Positions 27,162 through 35,952 of a DNA stretch of 64,000 nt are shown here, piece after piece. The number at the start of each line of letters is the position of its first letter. The first letter of the stretch is position 1. Position numbers and translations under genes: made by a program. Source of the stretch: Pedobacter sp. BAL39 (GTDB lineage: Bacteria > Bacteroidota > Bacteroidia > Sphingobacteriales > Sphingobacteriaceae); assembly GCF_000170795.1 (NCBI RefSeq), contig NZ_ABCM01000004.1, positions 310,001 to 374,000 of the forward strand. Direction: 5' to 3'. The notes under the pieces are model-generated. The model worked only from the letters and a program-made list of their open reading frames with translations, did not search any database and was not told the DNA's origin.

Positions 27162-28001
27162 TCAATTGAGTAGCATGTTATCAATTAACCTCGTTTGGCC
27201 AACTTTAGCTGCAACCAGCGCGACCAGTCCAGGATGATCCTTATCCGTCTCCGGAAGCAAGGTCCTTCCGTCAGCAATGGTGAAATAATCCAGCTCTACG
27301 CCAGCCGTATTTGAAATCATGGCCCTGGCCTCCTGCAATAAAGCAGGAATTTCCTCCTCTGAAAAATGATCCCTTACATAAGTCAATGCGCGGCTCAGCA
27401 CCAACGCATTCCTGCGGTCTTCTGCAGTAAGGTGTATGTTTCTTGAGCTCATGGCCAGACCATCGTCCTCCCTGATGATCGGGCAGGAAACCAGCTGCAC
27501 GGAAAGACCAAAGTAAGCCACCATATTTTCGATCATCAGGATCTGCTGGAAATCCTTCTGCCCAAAGAAAGCAAGATCAGGCAATACCGCATCAAAAAGC
27601 TTTTTCACAATTTGGGTCACTCCTTGGTAATGCCCCCTCCTGAACTCACCTTCCAGCAGAAACTCCGCAGGTCCCAGATCGATATGCCAGGACTCAGCCT
27701 CTGGATACATCTCCTGTACAGAAGGCATGAAGACCACATCACAGCCTGCGTCTTTCAACATCCTCATGTCGTGTTCCAGCGGACGGGGATATTTCTCCAG
27801 ATCCTTGGGGTCAGTAAATTGTGTGGGGTTGACGAAGATACTGCAAACCACTACATCCGCGTATTGTTGTGCAATACTGATCAGTGATACGTGGCCCTTG
27901 TGTAAAGCGCCCATTGTCGGAACTAAGGCAATTTTCTGTTGACCCACTTTCATGGGCTCAAGCAACGTCCTTAACGCTGCAATAGTATTTATAACTTTCA
28001 A
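27162..28001 (-). CDS. panC: Pantothenate synthetase
   Basis: Joins pantoate and beta-alanine with ATP to make pantothenate. Motifs: PTMGALHKGHVSLI (HIGH-like nucleotidyl-transfer motif), FVNPTQF, FFGQKDFQQ, and MSSRN (KMSKS-like). I place the start at a TTG at 28001 (KVINTIAAL), where the family N-terminus begins; an upstream in-frame TTG at 28028 is possible and would add nine residues. No in-frame ATG exists near either. It is divergent from the glycogen-synthase-like gene and upstream of panD. Confidence 0.94.
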   Translation of the reverse strand: MKVINTIAALRTLLEPMKVGQQKIALVPTMGALHKGHVSLISIAQQYADVVVCSIFVNPTQFTDPKDLEKYPRPLEHDMRMLKDAGCDVVFMPSVQEMYPEAESWHIDLGPAEFLLEGEFRRGHYQGVTQIVKKLFDAVLPDLAFFGQKDFQQILMIENMVAYFGLSVQLVSCPIIREDDGLAMSSRNIHLTAEDRRNALVLSRALTYVRDHFSEEEIPALLQEARAMISNTAGVELDYFTIADGRTLLPETDKDHPGLVALVAAKVGQTRLIDNMLLN

Positions 28002-28073
28002 ACTAGTCGATAAAGTTTCAGCGGGCAAAGTTGGTTATTTATACATTCCAAACAAAACATCTTGCGTATATAA

Positions 28074-28104
28074 TTGATAAATAGTATTATTTTGCTTATC
28101 TTTG
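28074..28104 (+). promoter_or_regulatory. Promoter of the glycogen-synthase-like gene
   Basis: TTG (28074-28076), a 20-nt spacer and TATCTTTG (28097-28104) form a good -33/-7 pair. Predicted start near 28108 gives a leader of about 42 nt before the ATG at 28150. Confidence 0.75.
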
Positions 28105-28149
28105 CCCCCTGATAATCTTTTCTTTAACATAAATTTTTATTTACAGAAT

Positions 28150-28980
28150 ATGGAGATGGCAAAAACGAAGCTACTGATTGTTACACACGAGATGTCGCCT
28201 TTCCTTGAACTCACAAAAATTTCCGAAATCACCCGTCAACTGCCTCAGGCGATGCAAGATAAGGGATTTGAGATCCGTATCTTAATGCCTCGGTTCGGAA
28301 ACATTAATGAAAGAAGGAACAGATTGCATGAGGTGATACGCCTGTCTGGTATGAACATCATCATCGACGACAATGACAATCCCTTAATTATTAAAGTTGC
28401 TTCTATCCCGGCTGCCCGTATGCAGGTATACTTCCTGGATAATGAAGACTATTTTCAACGTAAATATGTATTCAGAGACAAAGAGGATAAGTTCTATGCG
28501 GACAATGACGAAAGGACCATATTCTTCTGTAAAGGTGCCCTGGAAACTGTAAAGAAATTAGGATGGGCACCCGACATCGTTCACTGTCACGGATGGATGA
28601 CCTCACTGGTTCCGGCCTATATCAAAACATCTTATAAAAATGACCCTACATTTAAGAACTCCAAAGTAGTGTACTCTATCTATGAGAACTGCTTTGAAGG
28701 CAACCTGAATGCAGACCTTCATAAAAAAGCAATCATGAACGCCATGACTGCTGATGATACCAAAATGTTTGAGAATGCAGACTGCAACACGATGCATATC
28801 GGTGCCGTAACTTACTCTGATGCAGTTGTGTTAGCTGATGAAAACATCCACGAAGATGTGTTAAAATTTGTTAAAGATTCTAATAAACCAACTTTAGCCT
28901 TTAATTTAACCGACGATTTCGAAAACTTCTATTCTTTATATGAAGAAATCTCGGACGAAGAATTAGCTACAATAGCATAA
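28150..28980 (+). CDS. Half-length glycogen/starch synthase-like (GT5 N-terminal) protein
   Basis: A 276-residue protein related to the N-terminal Rossmann half of GT5 glycogen synthases: LLIVTHEMSPFLELTKISEI, HCHGWMTSLVPAY and VVYSIYENCF correspond to family landmarks. It stops where the C-terminal nucleotide-sugar half would begin, so it is about 200 residues short. The usual KxGGL donor-binding motif reads TKISEI here. It is therefore unlikely to be a normal glycogen synthase, and the common annotation should be treated with care. The context (panC upstream, DUF4270 lipoprotein 23 bp downstream, then glmS) is one I associate with Bacteroidota. Start 28150; ATG 28156 is an alternative. Confidence 0.8.
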   Translation: MEMAKTKLLIVTHEMSPFLELTKISEITRQLPQAMQDKGFEIRILMPRFGNINERRNRLHEVIRLSGMNIIIDDNDNPLIIKVASIPAARMQVYFLDNEDYFQRKYVFRDKEDKFYADNDERTIFFCKGALETVKKLGWAPDIVHCHGWMTSLVPAYIKTSYKNDPTFKNSKVVYSIYENCFEGNLNADLHKKAIMNAMTADDTKMFENADCNTMHIGAVTYSDAVVLADENIHEDVLKFVKDSNKPTLAFNLTDDFENFYSLYEEISDEELATIA

Positions 28981-29003
28981 CCTCAGGTATTATTAATTTA
29001 AAT

Positions 29004-30431
29004 ATGAAATTTACTAAACAAGACTTATTAACCATGTTGATAGGTCTTTTTCTTTTCTCTTCTTGTAAAGATGCCAATACAATCGGTCTGGATACCGATG
29101 ATGACGCCTTGATCGGCTCTACACTATATGACCAGGCTGAGGTTACTTCGCGCACCGAAATCGATGCTCCTGTGACCACTGTTTCCCTGACAAGACATCC
29201 ACTTGGAGAATTAAACGATCCTGTTTTAGGCAATACCAAGGCCAGCATTGCCATGACGGTAAATACCCCGGGGATGACTAGCTTCGGAACTAACGTTGAA
29301 ATCGACTCTGCCGTACTTGTGCTTCCTTATTCCAGCCAGTTTTATGGAGATTCGACACAGGTTTATTCACTGAACGTGAGGCCGCTCACAGTAGATATGA
29401 CCACAAAAAAGTCTTTCCTGAGCAATATCCAATGGCCGGTTGATGGAAATACCTTACTCGGCTCTTACAATGGCAGGGTCAGACCTACCACACGATTAAC
29501 CATAGACAGCATTATTACCGGTAAGGCTGACACACTCCGGACAGTCGCTCCGCAAATCCGGATACAACTTACAAAAGCGTTTATCAAACAAAGGATCGCA
29601 GACCTGGACAGTGCAAAACTCACCAATAATGTGCGTTTTGCTGATAGTTTTAAAGGGCTCCATATCAGCGCCAACGTAGCTGGTTCAAGCAGAGGTGGTA
29701 TGATGTTTTTTAACTTTACCGGCTCGGCTGCCAATCTTGAAATCTATTACAAAAAAGATGGCACAACATCAGGCACCCGTGATACGGTATCTTCTATCTT
29801 CCCTATCAATACCACTTCTGGTCCTGTAGCGGCAACGGTAAGCCATGATTACAGCAATGCCCCTGCTGTTCAGGAACAACTGGATAATCCTACCCAGCAG
29901 TACGCGGTCACCTACCTGCAAAGTATGTCAGGCTTAAGGAACAGGATCGCCTTCCCTGATCTGGCAAAACTCAAAGAGAAACTTGGTGTTAATAAATTGG
30001 GGATCAATAAAGCGGAACTCGTCATCGACCTGACTGCAGATGCAGACACCTACTTTCTTCCTGCACAGCGATTGAGCTTATATCGGTATGATATTGCCGG
30101 ACAGCGCAAAAATGTACCTGATAATGATAATTTTGTCTCCGGAGTAACCAATGGCGATCCTGGAGCTTTGGGTTCGGAAGTCTTGTTCGGCGGTTATTTT
30201 GACTCAGTGAACAGAAGGTATATCTTCAATATCTCCTCTTATGTAAAATACCTGATCAACGGAACAACGCAGGATTACGGAACATACCTTTCTGTAACAC
30301 CTTCAACAGAATTCAACCTGTTCCCTTTTTCAACCACAGCATACAGATCCATCCTTTTACAGCCTAAAAACAATGCAGCGGCGGGCGAAAAAAGAATGAA
30401 GTTAAACATCTACTATACCAAAGTAAATTAA
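29004..30431 (+). CDS. DUF4270-family lipoprotein
   Basis: A 475-residue outer-membrane or periplasmic lipoprotein (lipobox FSSC, Cys21). It has the layout of DUF4270 proteins: an early LIGSTLYDQAEVTSRTEIDAPVTT segment, ELNDPVLGNTKASIA, a long beta-rich middle, and a C-terminal YLINGTTQDYG...LSVTPSTEF region. Function is unknown; I know the family only from Bacteroidota. It follows the half glycogen-synthase-like gene by 23 bp, so they are probably co-transcribed, and it ends at a strong terminator before glmS. Confidence 0.85.
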   Translation: MKFTKQDLLTMLIGLFLFSSCKDANTIGLDTDDDALIGSTLYDQAEVTSRTEIDAPVTTVSLTRHPLGELNDPVLGNTKASIAMTVNTPGMTSFGTNVEIDSAVLVLPYSSQFYGDSTQVYSLNVRPLTVDMTTKKSFLSNIQWPVDGNTLLGSYNGRVRPTTRLTIDSIITGKADTLRTVAPQIRIQLTKAFIKQRIADLDSAKLTNNVRFADSFKGLHISANVAGSSRGGMMFFNFTGSAANLEIYYKKDGTTSGTRDTVSSIFPINTTSGPVAATVSHDYSNAPAVQEQLDNPTQQYAVTYLQSMSGLRNRIAFPDLAKLKEKLGVNKLGINKAELVIDLTADADTYFLPAQRLSLYRYDIAGQRKNVPDNDNFVSGVTNGDPGALGSEVLFGGYFDSVNRRYIFNISSYVKYLINGTTQDYGTYLSVTPSTEFNLFPFSTTAYRSILLQPKNNAAAGEKRMKLNIYYTKVN

Positions 30432-30453
30432 TTAAAATACAAGTGCTTTTATA

Positions 30454-30492
30454 TCCCCCGAGATTCATTAATTTCGGGGGATTTATTTTTTA
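30454..30492 (+). terminator. Terminator after the DUF4270 gene
   Basis: Stem ATCCCCCGAGA / TTTCGGGGGAT around a short AT loop, followed by TTATTTTTT. It lies 23 bp after the lipoprotein stop. Confidence 0.85.
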
Positions 30493-30508
30493 AACCCAAT
30501 ATATAAAT

Positions 30509-32347
30509 ATGTGTGGAATTGTTGGTTACATCGGTCATAGAGAAGCCTGGCCGATCGTCATAAAAGGATTAAAGAGACTGGAATACCGTGGTTACGATAG
30601 CGCCGGAATTGCTTTAATCAACGAAACCGGATTGAACATTTACAAAAAAGCCGGTAAAGTAGTAGAGCTGGAAAACTTTGCTGAAGGCAAGGACCTTTCA
30701 GGAACTGCAGGCATTGGCCATACCAGATGGGCCACACACGGTGCTCCTTCAGACAGGAACTCTCACCCTCACACCTCAAACAATGGCAAACTTAGCATCA
30801 TCCACAATGGGATCATAGAAAACTATGCCATCCTCAAGGAAGAACTGATGAATAGAGGACATGTATTCTCCAGCGATACCGATACCGAGGTGCTTGTACA
30901 CCTGATTGAAGAGATTTATAAAAATGACAATACCGACCTGCTTGAGGCCGTACGCCTCGCGCTGAATGAAGTCAGCGGTGCTTACGCCATCGTGGTGATG
31001 GACGAAGATCACCCTGATCAGCTGATCGCTGCCAGAAAAGGAAGCCCACTGGTCATTGGTGTTGGCACAGGTGAATATTTTATTGCTTCTGATGCTACTC
31101 CGATCGTAGAATATACCAAAAATGTAATTTATCTGAATGACAACGAAATTGCTTTCTTAAAGCGGGATGAGTTGCTGATCAAACGTCTCGACAACGTCAT
31201 CCAGACACCTTATATACAGGAACTGGAACTTAAACTGGAAATGCTCGAGAAAGGTGGTTATGACCACTTCATGCTGAAGGAAATCTTTGAACAGTCAAGA
31301 TCTATCCGGGATTGCCTGCGTGGCAGGATTTATCCTAATGAAGGAACTGTACAGCTTGGTGGGATCAAAGAATATGCTGACAAGCTAAAAAACATCGACA
31401 GGATCATCATAGTTGCCTGTGGTACGTCATGGCATGCCGGCTTGGTCGGAGAATACCTGATCGAAGAATATGCGCGCATTCCTGTTGAAGTGGAATACGC
31501 GTCGGAGTTCCGGTACAGAAATCCAATTATTACGGAAAAAGATGTCGTTATCGCCATCTCCCAATCCGGTGAAACTGCCGACACCATGGCCGCGATTGAA
31601 ATGGCCAAGGAAAAAGGAGCAACCATCTTTGGCGTTTGTAATGTGGTTGGGGCTTCTATCCCACGATTGACACATGCGGGTGTTTATACACATGCTGGAC
31701 CGGAGATCGGTGTAGCCTCCACAAAAGCTTTCACAGCTCAGGTAACTGTGCTTACACTAATGGCATTCTACATGGCCCAGCAGAAAGGAACAGTTACACA
31801 TTCTAAACTGAATGAATTGCTGACAGAACTGGATTGCATACCTGAAAAAATCCAGAAGGCTTTGGAATCCAATGAGCTGATCAAAGAAATCTCGGAAAAG
31901 TTCAAAGATTCCAGAAACTGCCTGTTCCTGGGAAGAGGAAGCGGCTTCCCTGTCGCATTGGAAGGTGCCCTGAAGCTGAAGGAGATATCCTATATCCACG
32001 CGGAAGGTTACCCGGCTGCAGAGATGAAACATGGTCCGATCGCATTAATTGATGAAGAAATGCCTGTGGTAGTTATTGCCACCAAAAACTCTTCTTACGA
32101 GAAGGTCATCAGCAATATCCAGGAAGTCAAAGCCCGCAAAGGGATTGTGCTTGCCATCGTTACCGAAGGTGATACAGAAGTCAAAAAAATGGCCGATTAC
32201 TGCATAGAAATCCCGGATGCAAGTGAAGCATTCCTGCCGTTACTGGCGACAATACCTTTACAATTGTTGTCGTACCACATCGCCGTCATGCGCGGATGCA
32301 ATGTAGACCAACCGAGAAACCTCGCGAAGTCGGTTACCGTAGAATAA
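30509..32347 (+). CDS. glmS: Glutamine-fructose-6-phosphate aminotransferase
   Basis: Makes glucosamine-6-phosphate, the first step to UDP-GlcNAc for peptidoglycan and LPS. 612 residues. The N-terminal class II glutaminase has the nucleophile Cys2 (MCGIVGYIG) and TRWATHG; two SIS domains follow (ACGTSWHAG, SQSGETADT, GRGSGFP). The C-terminus DQPRNLAKSVTVE is canonical. No ribozyme-like glmS leader is visible: only 17 bp separate the upstream terminator from the ATG. A 13-bp hairpin terminator follows. Confidence 0.97.
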   Translation: MCGIVGYIGHREAWPIVIKGLKRLEYRGYDSAGIALINETGLNIYKKAGKVVELENFAEGKDLSGTAGIGHTRWATHGAPSDRNSHPHTSNNGKLSIIHNGIIENYAILKEELMNRGHVFSSDTDTEVLVHLIEEIYKNDNTDLLEAVRLALNEVSGAYAIVVMDEDHPDQLIAARKGSPLVIGVGTGEYFIASDATPIVEYTKNVIYLNDNEIAFLKRDELLIKRLDNVIQTPYIQELELKLEMLEKGGYDHFMLKEIFEQSRSIRDCLRGRIYPNEGTVQLGGIKEYADKLKNIDRIIIVACGTSWHAGLVGEYLIEEYARIPVEVEYASEFRYRNPIITEKDVVIAISQSGETADTMAAIEMAKEKGATIFGVCNVVGASIPRLTHAGVYTHAGPEIGVASTKAFTAQVTVLTLMAFYMAQQKGTVTHSKLNELLTELDCIPEKIQKALESNELIKEISEKFKDSRNCLFLGRGSGFPVALEGALKLKEISYIHAEGYPAAEMKHGPIALIDEEMPVVVIATKNSSYEKVISNIQEVKARKGIVLAIVTEGDTEVKKMADYCIEIPDASEAFLPLLATIPLQLLSYHIAVMRGCNVDQPRNLAKSVTVE

Positions 32348-32367
32348 CGAAAATCACCATTCCTTAT

Positions 32368-32401
32368 AAAGGCTGGACATTTCAGAATGTTCAGCCTTTT
32401 T
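32368..32401 (+). terminator. Terminator of glmS
   Basis: AAAGGCTGGACAT pairs with ATGTTCAGCCTTT (13 bp, one G-U) around a 6-nt loop and ends in a T-run, 20 bp after the glmS stop. Confidence 0.9.
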
Positions 32402-32436
32402 GATGAAAAGCCTCTGGATAAGAAAAATGCAGCGCA

Positions 32437-32472
32437 CAAAAAAAATCCTCGTTATCTGGCGATAACGAGGAT
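32437..32472 (-). terminator. Minus-strand terminator far downstream of radA
   Basis: A perfect 12-bp stem (ATCCTCGTTATC / GATAACGAGGAT, loop TGGC on the plus strand) is followed on the minus strand by seven or more T. It is about 200 bp past the radA stop. The intervening 32473-32674 is gene-free, so radA either has a long 3' UTR or an unrecognised small RNA lies there. Confidence 0.8.
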
Positions 32473-32674
32473 AATCATCCCTATTGTTGTTATATCATAA
32501 ATGAATAACGATATCATTAAGGCAACTATCCCGCCGGCTTAAAAAAAGCAGAAAACAAAATATTAAACAACTAACTATCAACACATTACAAATAATAATA
32601 AAAATAAAGCGCGCTCGTCGAACGGGGATTAATATTCCTCATTGGGGAAAAGCAACAACATCACACCCCATACA

Positions 32675-34051
32675 TCAACCGAATAAGATGGAGAATACAT
32701 CTTCAATCTTGCTCACTGCAGTCAGTTCAATTTTAAAACGTTCCGTCTGCAGTCCCTTAAGATTATAATTTGAGATGAAAATCCGTTCAAAACCCAATTT
32801 CTCCGCTTCTGAGATCCGCTGTTCAATACGGTTCACCGCCCTGATTTCACCAGACAATCCCACTTCAGCGGCAAAACAGATTTTGGAGGAAATTGAAATG
32901 TCCTCATGAGAAGAAATCAATGCCACGAGGATCGCCAGGTCAATAGCCGGGTCCTCCACTTTGATACCTCCCGCAATATTCAGAAAAACGTCTCTTGTAC
33001 TCAGACGAAAGCCACATCGCTTTTCCAGCACCGCCAGCAACATATTCATGCGTTTGGTATCAAAGCCATTTGCGGAGCGCTGAGGCGTCCCGTAAGCGGC
33101 GGTGCTCACCAGCGCCTGAGTTTCGATCAACATTGGCCTGGCACCTTCTAAAGTAGCTGAAATCGCAATTCCACTGAGCTCTTCATCACGCTGTGACAAC
33201 AGAATCTCCGAGGGGTTGGAAACCTGCCTTAAACCACTGCCATGCATTGCATAAATGCCCAGCTCCGCGGCTGCACCAAACCTGTTTTTAATAGATCTCA
33301 GGATGCGGTATACATGATGACGATCTCCTTCAAATTGTAAAACTGTGTCCACCATATGCTCCAGGATTTTCGGCCCTGCGATCGTACCATCCTTAGTGAT
33401 ATGCCCGATAAGGAACACAGGGGTATCCGTCTCTTTCGCGAATTTCAGCAGTTCAGCCGTACATTCCCTCACCTGAGAAACACTTCCCGGAGTCGATTCG
33501 ATATGAGCAGAATGGAGTGTCTGAATAGAATCTACGATCAGTATTTCCGGTTCCAGCAGTTCTACCTGTTTGAAAATATTCTGCGTCGATGTTTCCGTTA
33601 AGATATAACAACTTGCTTTAGGCTGATCTGTAATCCGTTCTGCTCGCATCTTGATCTGTTGTTCACTCTCCTCACCGGAGATGTACAGCACCTTTTTCCC
33701 GACAATATTCAGGGCCAGCTGCAGCATTAGTGTAGACTTCCCGATTCCGGGTTCACCACCAATCAGCGTTACCGATCCCGGAACAAGTCCCCCACCCAAC
33801 ACTCTGTCCAGCTCGAGGTCACCCGTAGGCACACGCTCTTCCGTGATGGATACGATATCTTCTACCTTACTGGGGGTACTTACCCTTGAATTACCGGCAC
33901 CGGTCTTCCAGGCAGGTACTTTGGCGTTTCCTTTTTCAATGACCTCTTCGACGAAGGTATTCCAGGAGTTACAGGACGGACACTTGCCCAGCCATTTTGC
34001 GGATTCATACCCGCAACTCTGACAAAAATATGCTGATTTGCTTTTAGCCAA
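32675..34051 (-). CDS. radA: DNA repair protein RadA
   Basis: RecA-like ATPase that promotes branch migration during recombination. 458 residues: an N-terminal zinc finger with CxxC pairs (CQSCGYESAKWLGKCPSC), Walker A GGEPGIGKST, the RadA-specific motif KNRFG, and a C-terminal Lon protease-like domain. The start is TTG at 34051: MAKSKSAYF matches the family N-terminus and no in-frame ATG is available. It is separated from RNase E/G by a terminator. Confidence 0.96.
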   Translation of the reverse strand: MAKSKSAYFCQSCGYESAKWLGKCPSCNSWNTFVEEVIEKGNAKVPAWKTGAGNSRVSTPSKVEDIVSITEERVPTGDLELDRVLGGGLVPGSVTLIGGEPGIGKSTLMLQLALNIVGKKVLYISGEESEQQIKMRAERITDQPKASCYILTETSTQNIFKQVELLEPEILIVDSIQTLHSAHIESTPGSVSQVRECTAELLKFAKETDTPVFLIGHITKDGTIAGPKILEHMVDTVLQFEGDRHHVYRILRSIKNRFGAAAELGIYAMHGSGLRQVSNPSEILLSQRDEELSGIAISATLEGARPMLIETQALVSTAAYGTPQRSANGFDTKRMNMLLAVLEKRCGFRLSTRDVFLNIAGGIKVEDPAIDLAILVALISSHEDISISSKICFAAEVGLSGEIRAVNRIEQRISEAEKLGFERIFISNYNLKGLQTERFKIELTAVSKIEDVFSILFG

Positions 34052-34097
34052 TGGATTAAAATTTAATGACCGACGAATTTAACGCTAATTACCCTAA

Positions 34098-34140
34098 AAT
34101 AAAACAGGTCCGATCCCTTCGGGAATCAGACCTGTTTTTG
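34098..34140 (-). terminator. Terminator between RNase E/G and radA
   Basis: An imperfect stem with AAAACAGGTC paired to GACCTGTTTT and a UUCG-type tetraloop (CCCTTCGGG) at the tip, 15 bp after the RNase E/G stop. It is T-rich on the minus-strand exit side. Confidence 0.85.
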
Positions 34141-34154
34141 GAAATTTACCACTA

Positions 34155-35705
34155 TTATAATTTGATCTCTTCGTCTTTCGCAGAAATAAAATGGAATTCT
34201 GTAAGATGATACGATGGAACTGCCCTAATTTTGATGCGCTGCCCAAATTTAAAGAACCACTTCCATTGCAGTGATATAAACCCTTTTTTGATGAATGCTT
34301 CAATATAAGGGTGTACACAAAGTGTAATATTTTTTTCATTTTGCTCCTGCAAAATATAGGTAAGGTTGTTCTCAATGTCATCCATCAAAACAATGCTCGC
34401 CTTAATTTCACCTGTACCATCACAGGTTGGGCATTTCTCGCTGGTAACGATGTTCATTTCCGGGCGCACGCGCTGACGGGTAATCTGAACAAGACCAAAC
34501 TTACTCGGAGGAAGAATGGTGTGCTTCGCACGATCCAGTAACATCAGCTCCTTCAGATAATCAAATAACATCTTCCGATTTACAGGTTTATGCATATCGA
34601 TAAAATCGATCACCACAATACCTCCCATATCACGGAGACGCAGTTGCCTGGCAATTTCCTTTGCTGCTTCTTTATTCACCTGGAGTGCATTCTCCTCCTG
34701 GTTCTCTTTACTGGCAGTCCTGTTTCCGCTATTCACGTCGATGACGTGCAATGCTTCTGTATGTTCTACCACCAGATAGGCTCCCCCAGCCAGATTTACA
34801 GTTTTACCAAAAGCATTTTTGATCTGCTTCTCTATACTGAAATGTTCAAAGATGGGTTCTTTATGTTTATAGAGCTTCACGATTTTCTCCATTTCCGGAG
34901 AGATCTCATGCACATAAGAGCGGATATCTTCAAACAGGCCACTGTCATTCACATAAACATTTGCGAAATCAGTGCTTAAAATATCACGGATCAGGGTGGA
35001 TGTACGATCCATTTCTCCCCATACACGTTTAGAGGGTTCTGCATCGGGCAGCTTCTTGATGAAGTTCTCCCACTTTGTCACAGAATCCAAAAGGTCTTTT
35101 TGGAGTTCATGTACTCCCTTGCCTTCAGAAACCGTTCTAATGATGACTCCAAAGTTTTTAGGCTTAATACTTTCGATAATCTTTTTTAAACGATTACGTT
35201 CTGTATTGCTCTTAATTTTTTTGGAGATCGAAATGACATTAGAGAAAGGGACCAGTACGATGTAACGCCCGGCTATGGATAAGTCGGAGCTTAATCTGGG
35301 TCCTTTTGTTGAAATGGGTTCTTTAGCAATCTGAACAGGAAGAACAAGATTCTTGCTGACCACCTCAGATATTTTGCCTGCTTTGTTAATATCTCCCTCT
35401 AGCTTGAAATTATCTAATAAAGTTCCGTTAACAGAGCCATTACGCTTGATTTTAGTAAGCTTTATCAAAGATTGTACCTGTGGACCAAGGTCGAAGTAAT
35501 GCAAAAAAGCATCCTTTTCGTAACCTACATCAACGAACGCAGCATTTAGGCCCGGCATTATTTTCTTTATGCGGCCTAAATAAATATCACCTACGGCGTA
35601 GTTGTTATTGATGTGTTCCTTATGAAGTTCTACAAGTTGTTTATCTTCAACTAAAGCTATGGTCACCCCCGAAGGAGTTGAATCTATAATTAGTTCCTTT
35701 ACCAA
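34155..35705 (-). CDS. rng: Ribonuclease E/G
   Basis: Endoribonuclease of the RNase E/G family, used for rRNA and mRNA processing. 516 residues, G-type length with no long C-terminal scaffold. N-terminal S1-like domain (VGDIYLGRIKKIMPGLNAAFVDVGYEKDAF, read in parts), catalytic acidic residues in VIDVNSG and VVIDFIDM, and the zinc-link CPTCDGTG near the C-terminus. The start is TTG at 35705: a stop codon lies two codons upstream in frame and no Met occurs until residue 50. It is last in a run of minus-strand genes beginning with an HU-family gene. Confidence 0.93.
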   Translation of the reverse strand: MVKELIIDSTPSGVTIALVEDKQLVELHKEHINNNYAVGDIYLGRIKKIMPGLNAAFVDVGYEKDAFLHYFDLGPQVQSLIKLTKIKRNGSVNGTLLDNFKLEGDINKAGKISEVVSKNLVLPVQIAKEPISTKGPRLSSDLSIAGRYIVLVPFSNVISISKKIKSNTERNRLKKIIESIKPKNFGVIIRTVSEGKGVHELQKDLLDSVTKWENFIKKLPDAEPSKRVWGEMDRTSTLIRDILSTDFANVYVNDSGLFEDIRSYVHEISPEMEKIVKLYKHKEPIFEHFSIEKQIKNAFGKTVNLAGGAYLVVEHTEALHVIDVNSGNRTASKENQEENALQVNKEAAKEIARQLRLRDMGGIVVIDFIDMHKPVNRKMLFDYLKELMLLDRAKHTILPPSKFGLVQITRQRVRPEMNIVTSEKCPTCDGTGEIKASIVLMDDIENNLTYILQEQNEKNITLCVHPYIEAFIKKGFISLQWKWFFKFGQRIKIRAVPSYHLTEFHFISAKDEEIKL

Positions 35706-35770
35706 AAGCTACAGTTTAAAAGGCTTTAGGCCTTATTAACACATGGACAATAAAAAACATTGCTAACAAC

Positions 35771-35805
35771 AAATTAAGGCTATGATTTCATCCTAGCCTT
35801 AATTT
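35771..35805 (-). terminator. Stem-loop after the COX24-like gene
   Basis: A perfect 12-bp stem (AAATTAAGGCTA / TAGCCTTAATTT) with an 11-nt loop, 22 bp after the small gene's stop. The exit side on the minus strand is TTTGTTGTT, a weak U-tract. It may be a terminator or a processing hairpin before rng. The remaining bases up to rng hold a smaller AAGGC/GCCTT hairpin. Confidence 0.6.
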
Positions 35806-35826
35806 ATCATGCAAAACAAGAAGAAA

Positions 35827-35916
35827 CTATTTTTTCTTATGTCTGTTTTTTCTTAAACGTTTTTTACGTTTGTGCGTAGCCATTTTATGTCTCTTTCTTT
35901 TTTTACCGCTTGGCAT
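35827..35916 (-). CDS. 29-residue AURKAIP1/COX24-domain ribosomal-type protein
   Basis: A tiny, extremely basic protein (about 60% Lys/Arg) beginning MPSGKKRKRHKMATHKR and ending KNRHKKK. I recognise this as the small Bacteroidota protein annotated with the AURKAIP1/COX24 domain, related to mitochondrial ribosomal protein mS38; by that relationship it probably sits on the 30S subunit. ATG at 35916, TAG at 35827-35829. It lies 36 bp downstream of the TPR gene and upstream of RNase E/G, a context that fits ribosome or rRNA work. Confidence 0.85.
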   Translation of the reverse strand: MPSGKKRKRHKMATHKRKKRLRKNRHKKK

Positions 35917-35952
35917 AATCTTAGGTTTTAAATATTTTTATAAATCTGTTTA

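Noticed and set aside
30493..30508. glmS ribozyme upstream of glmS
   Set aside because: Only about 17 bp lie between the preceding terminator and the glmS ATG, far too short for the ribozyme.
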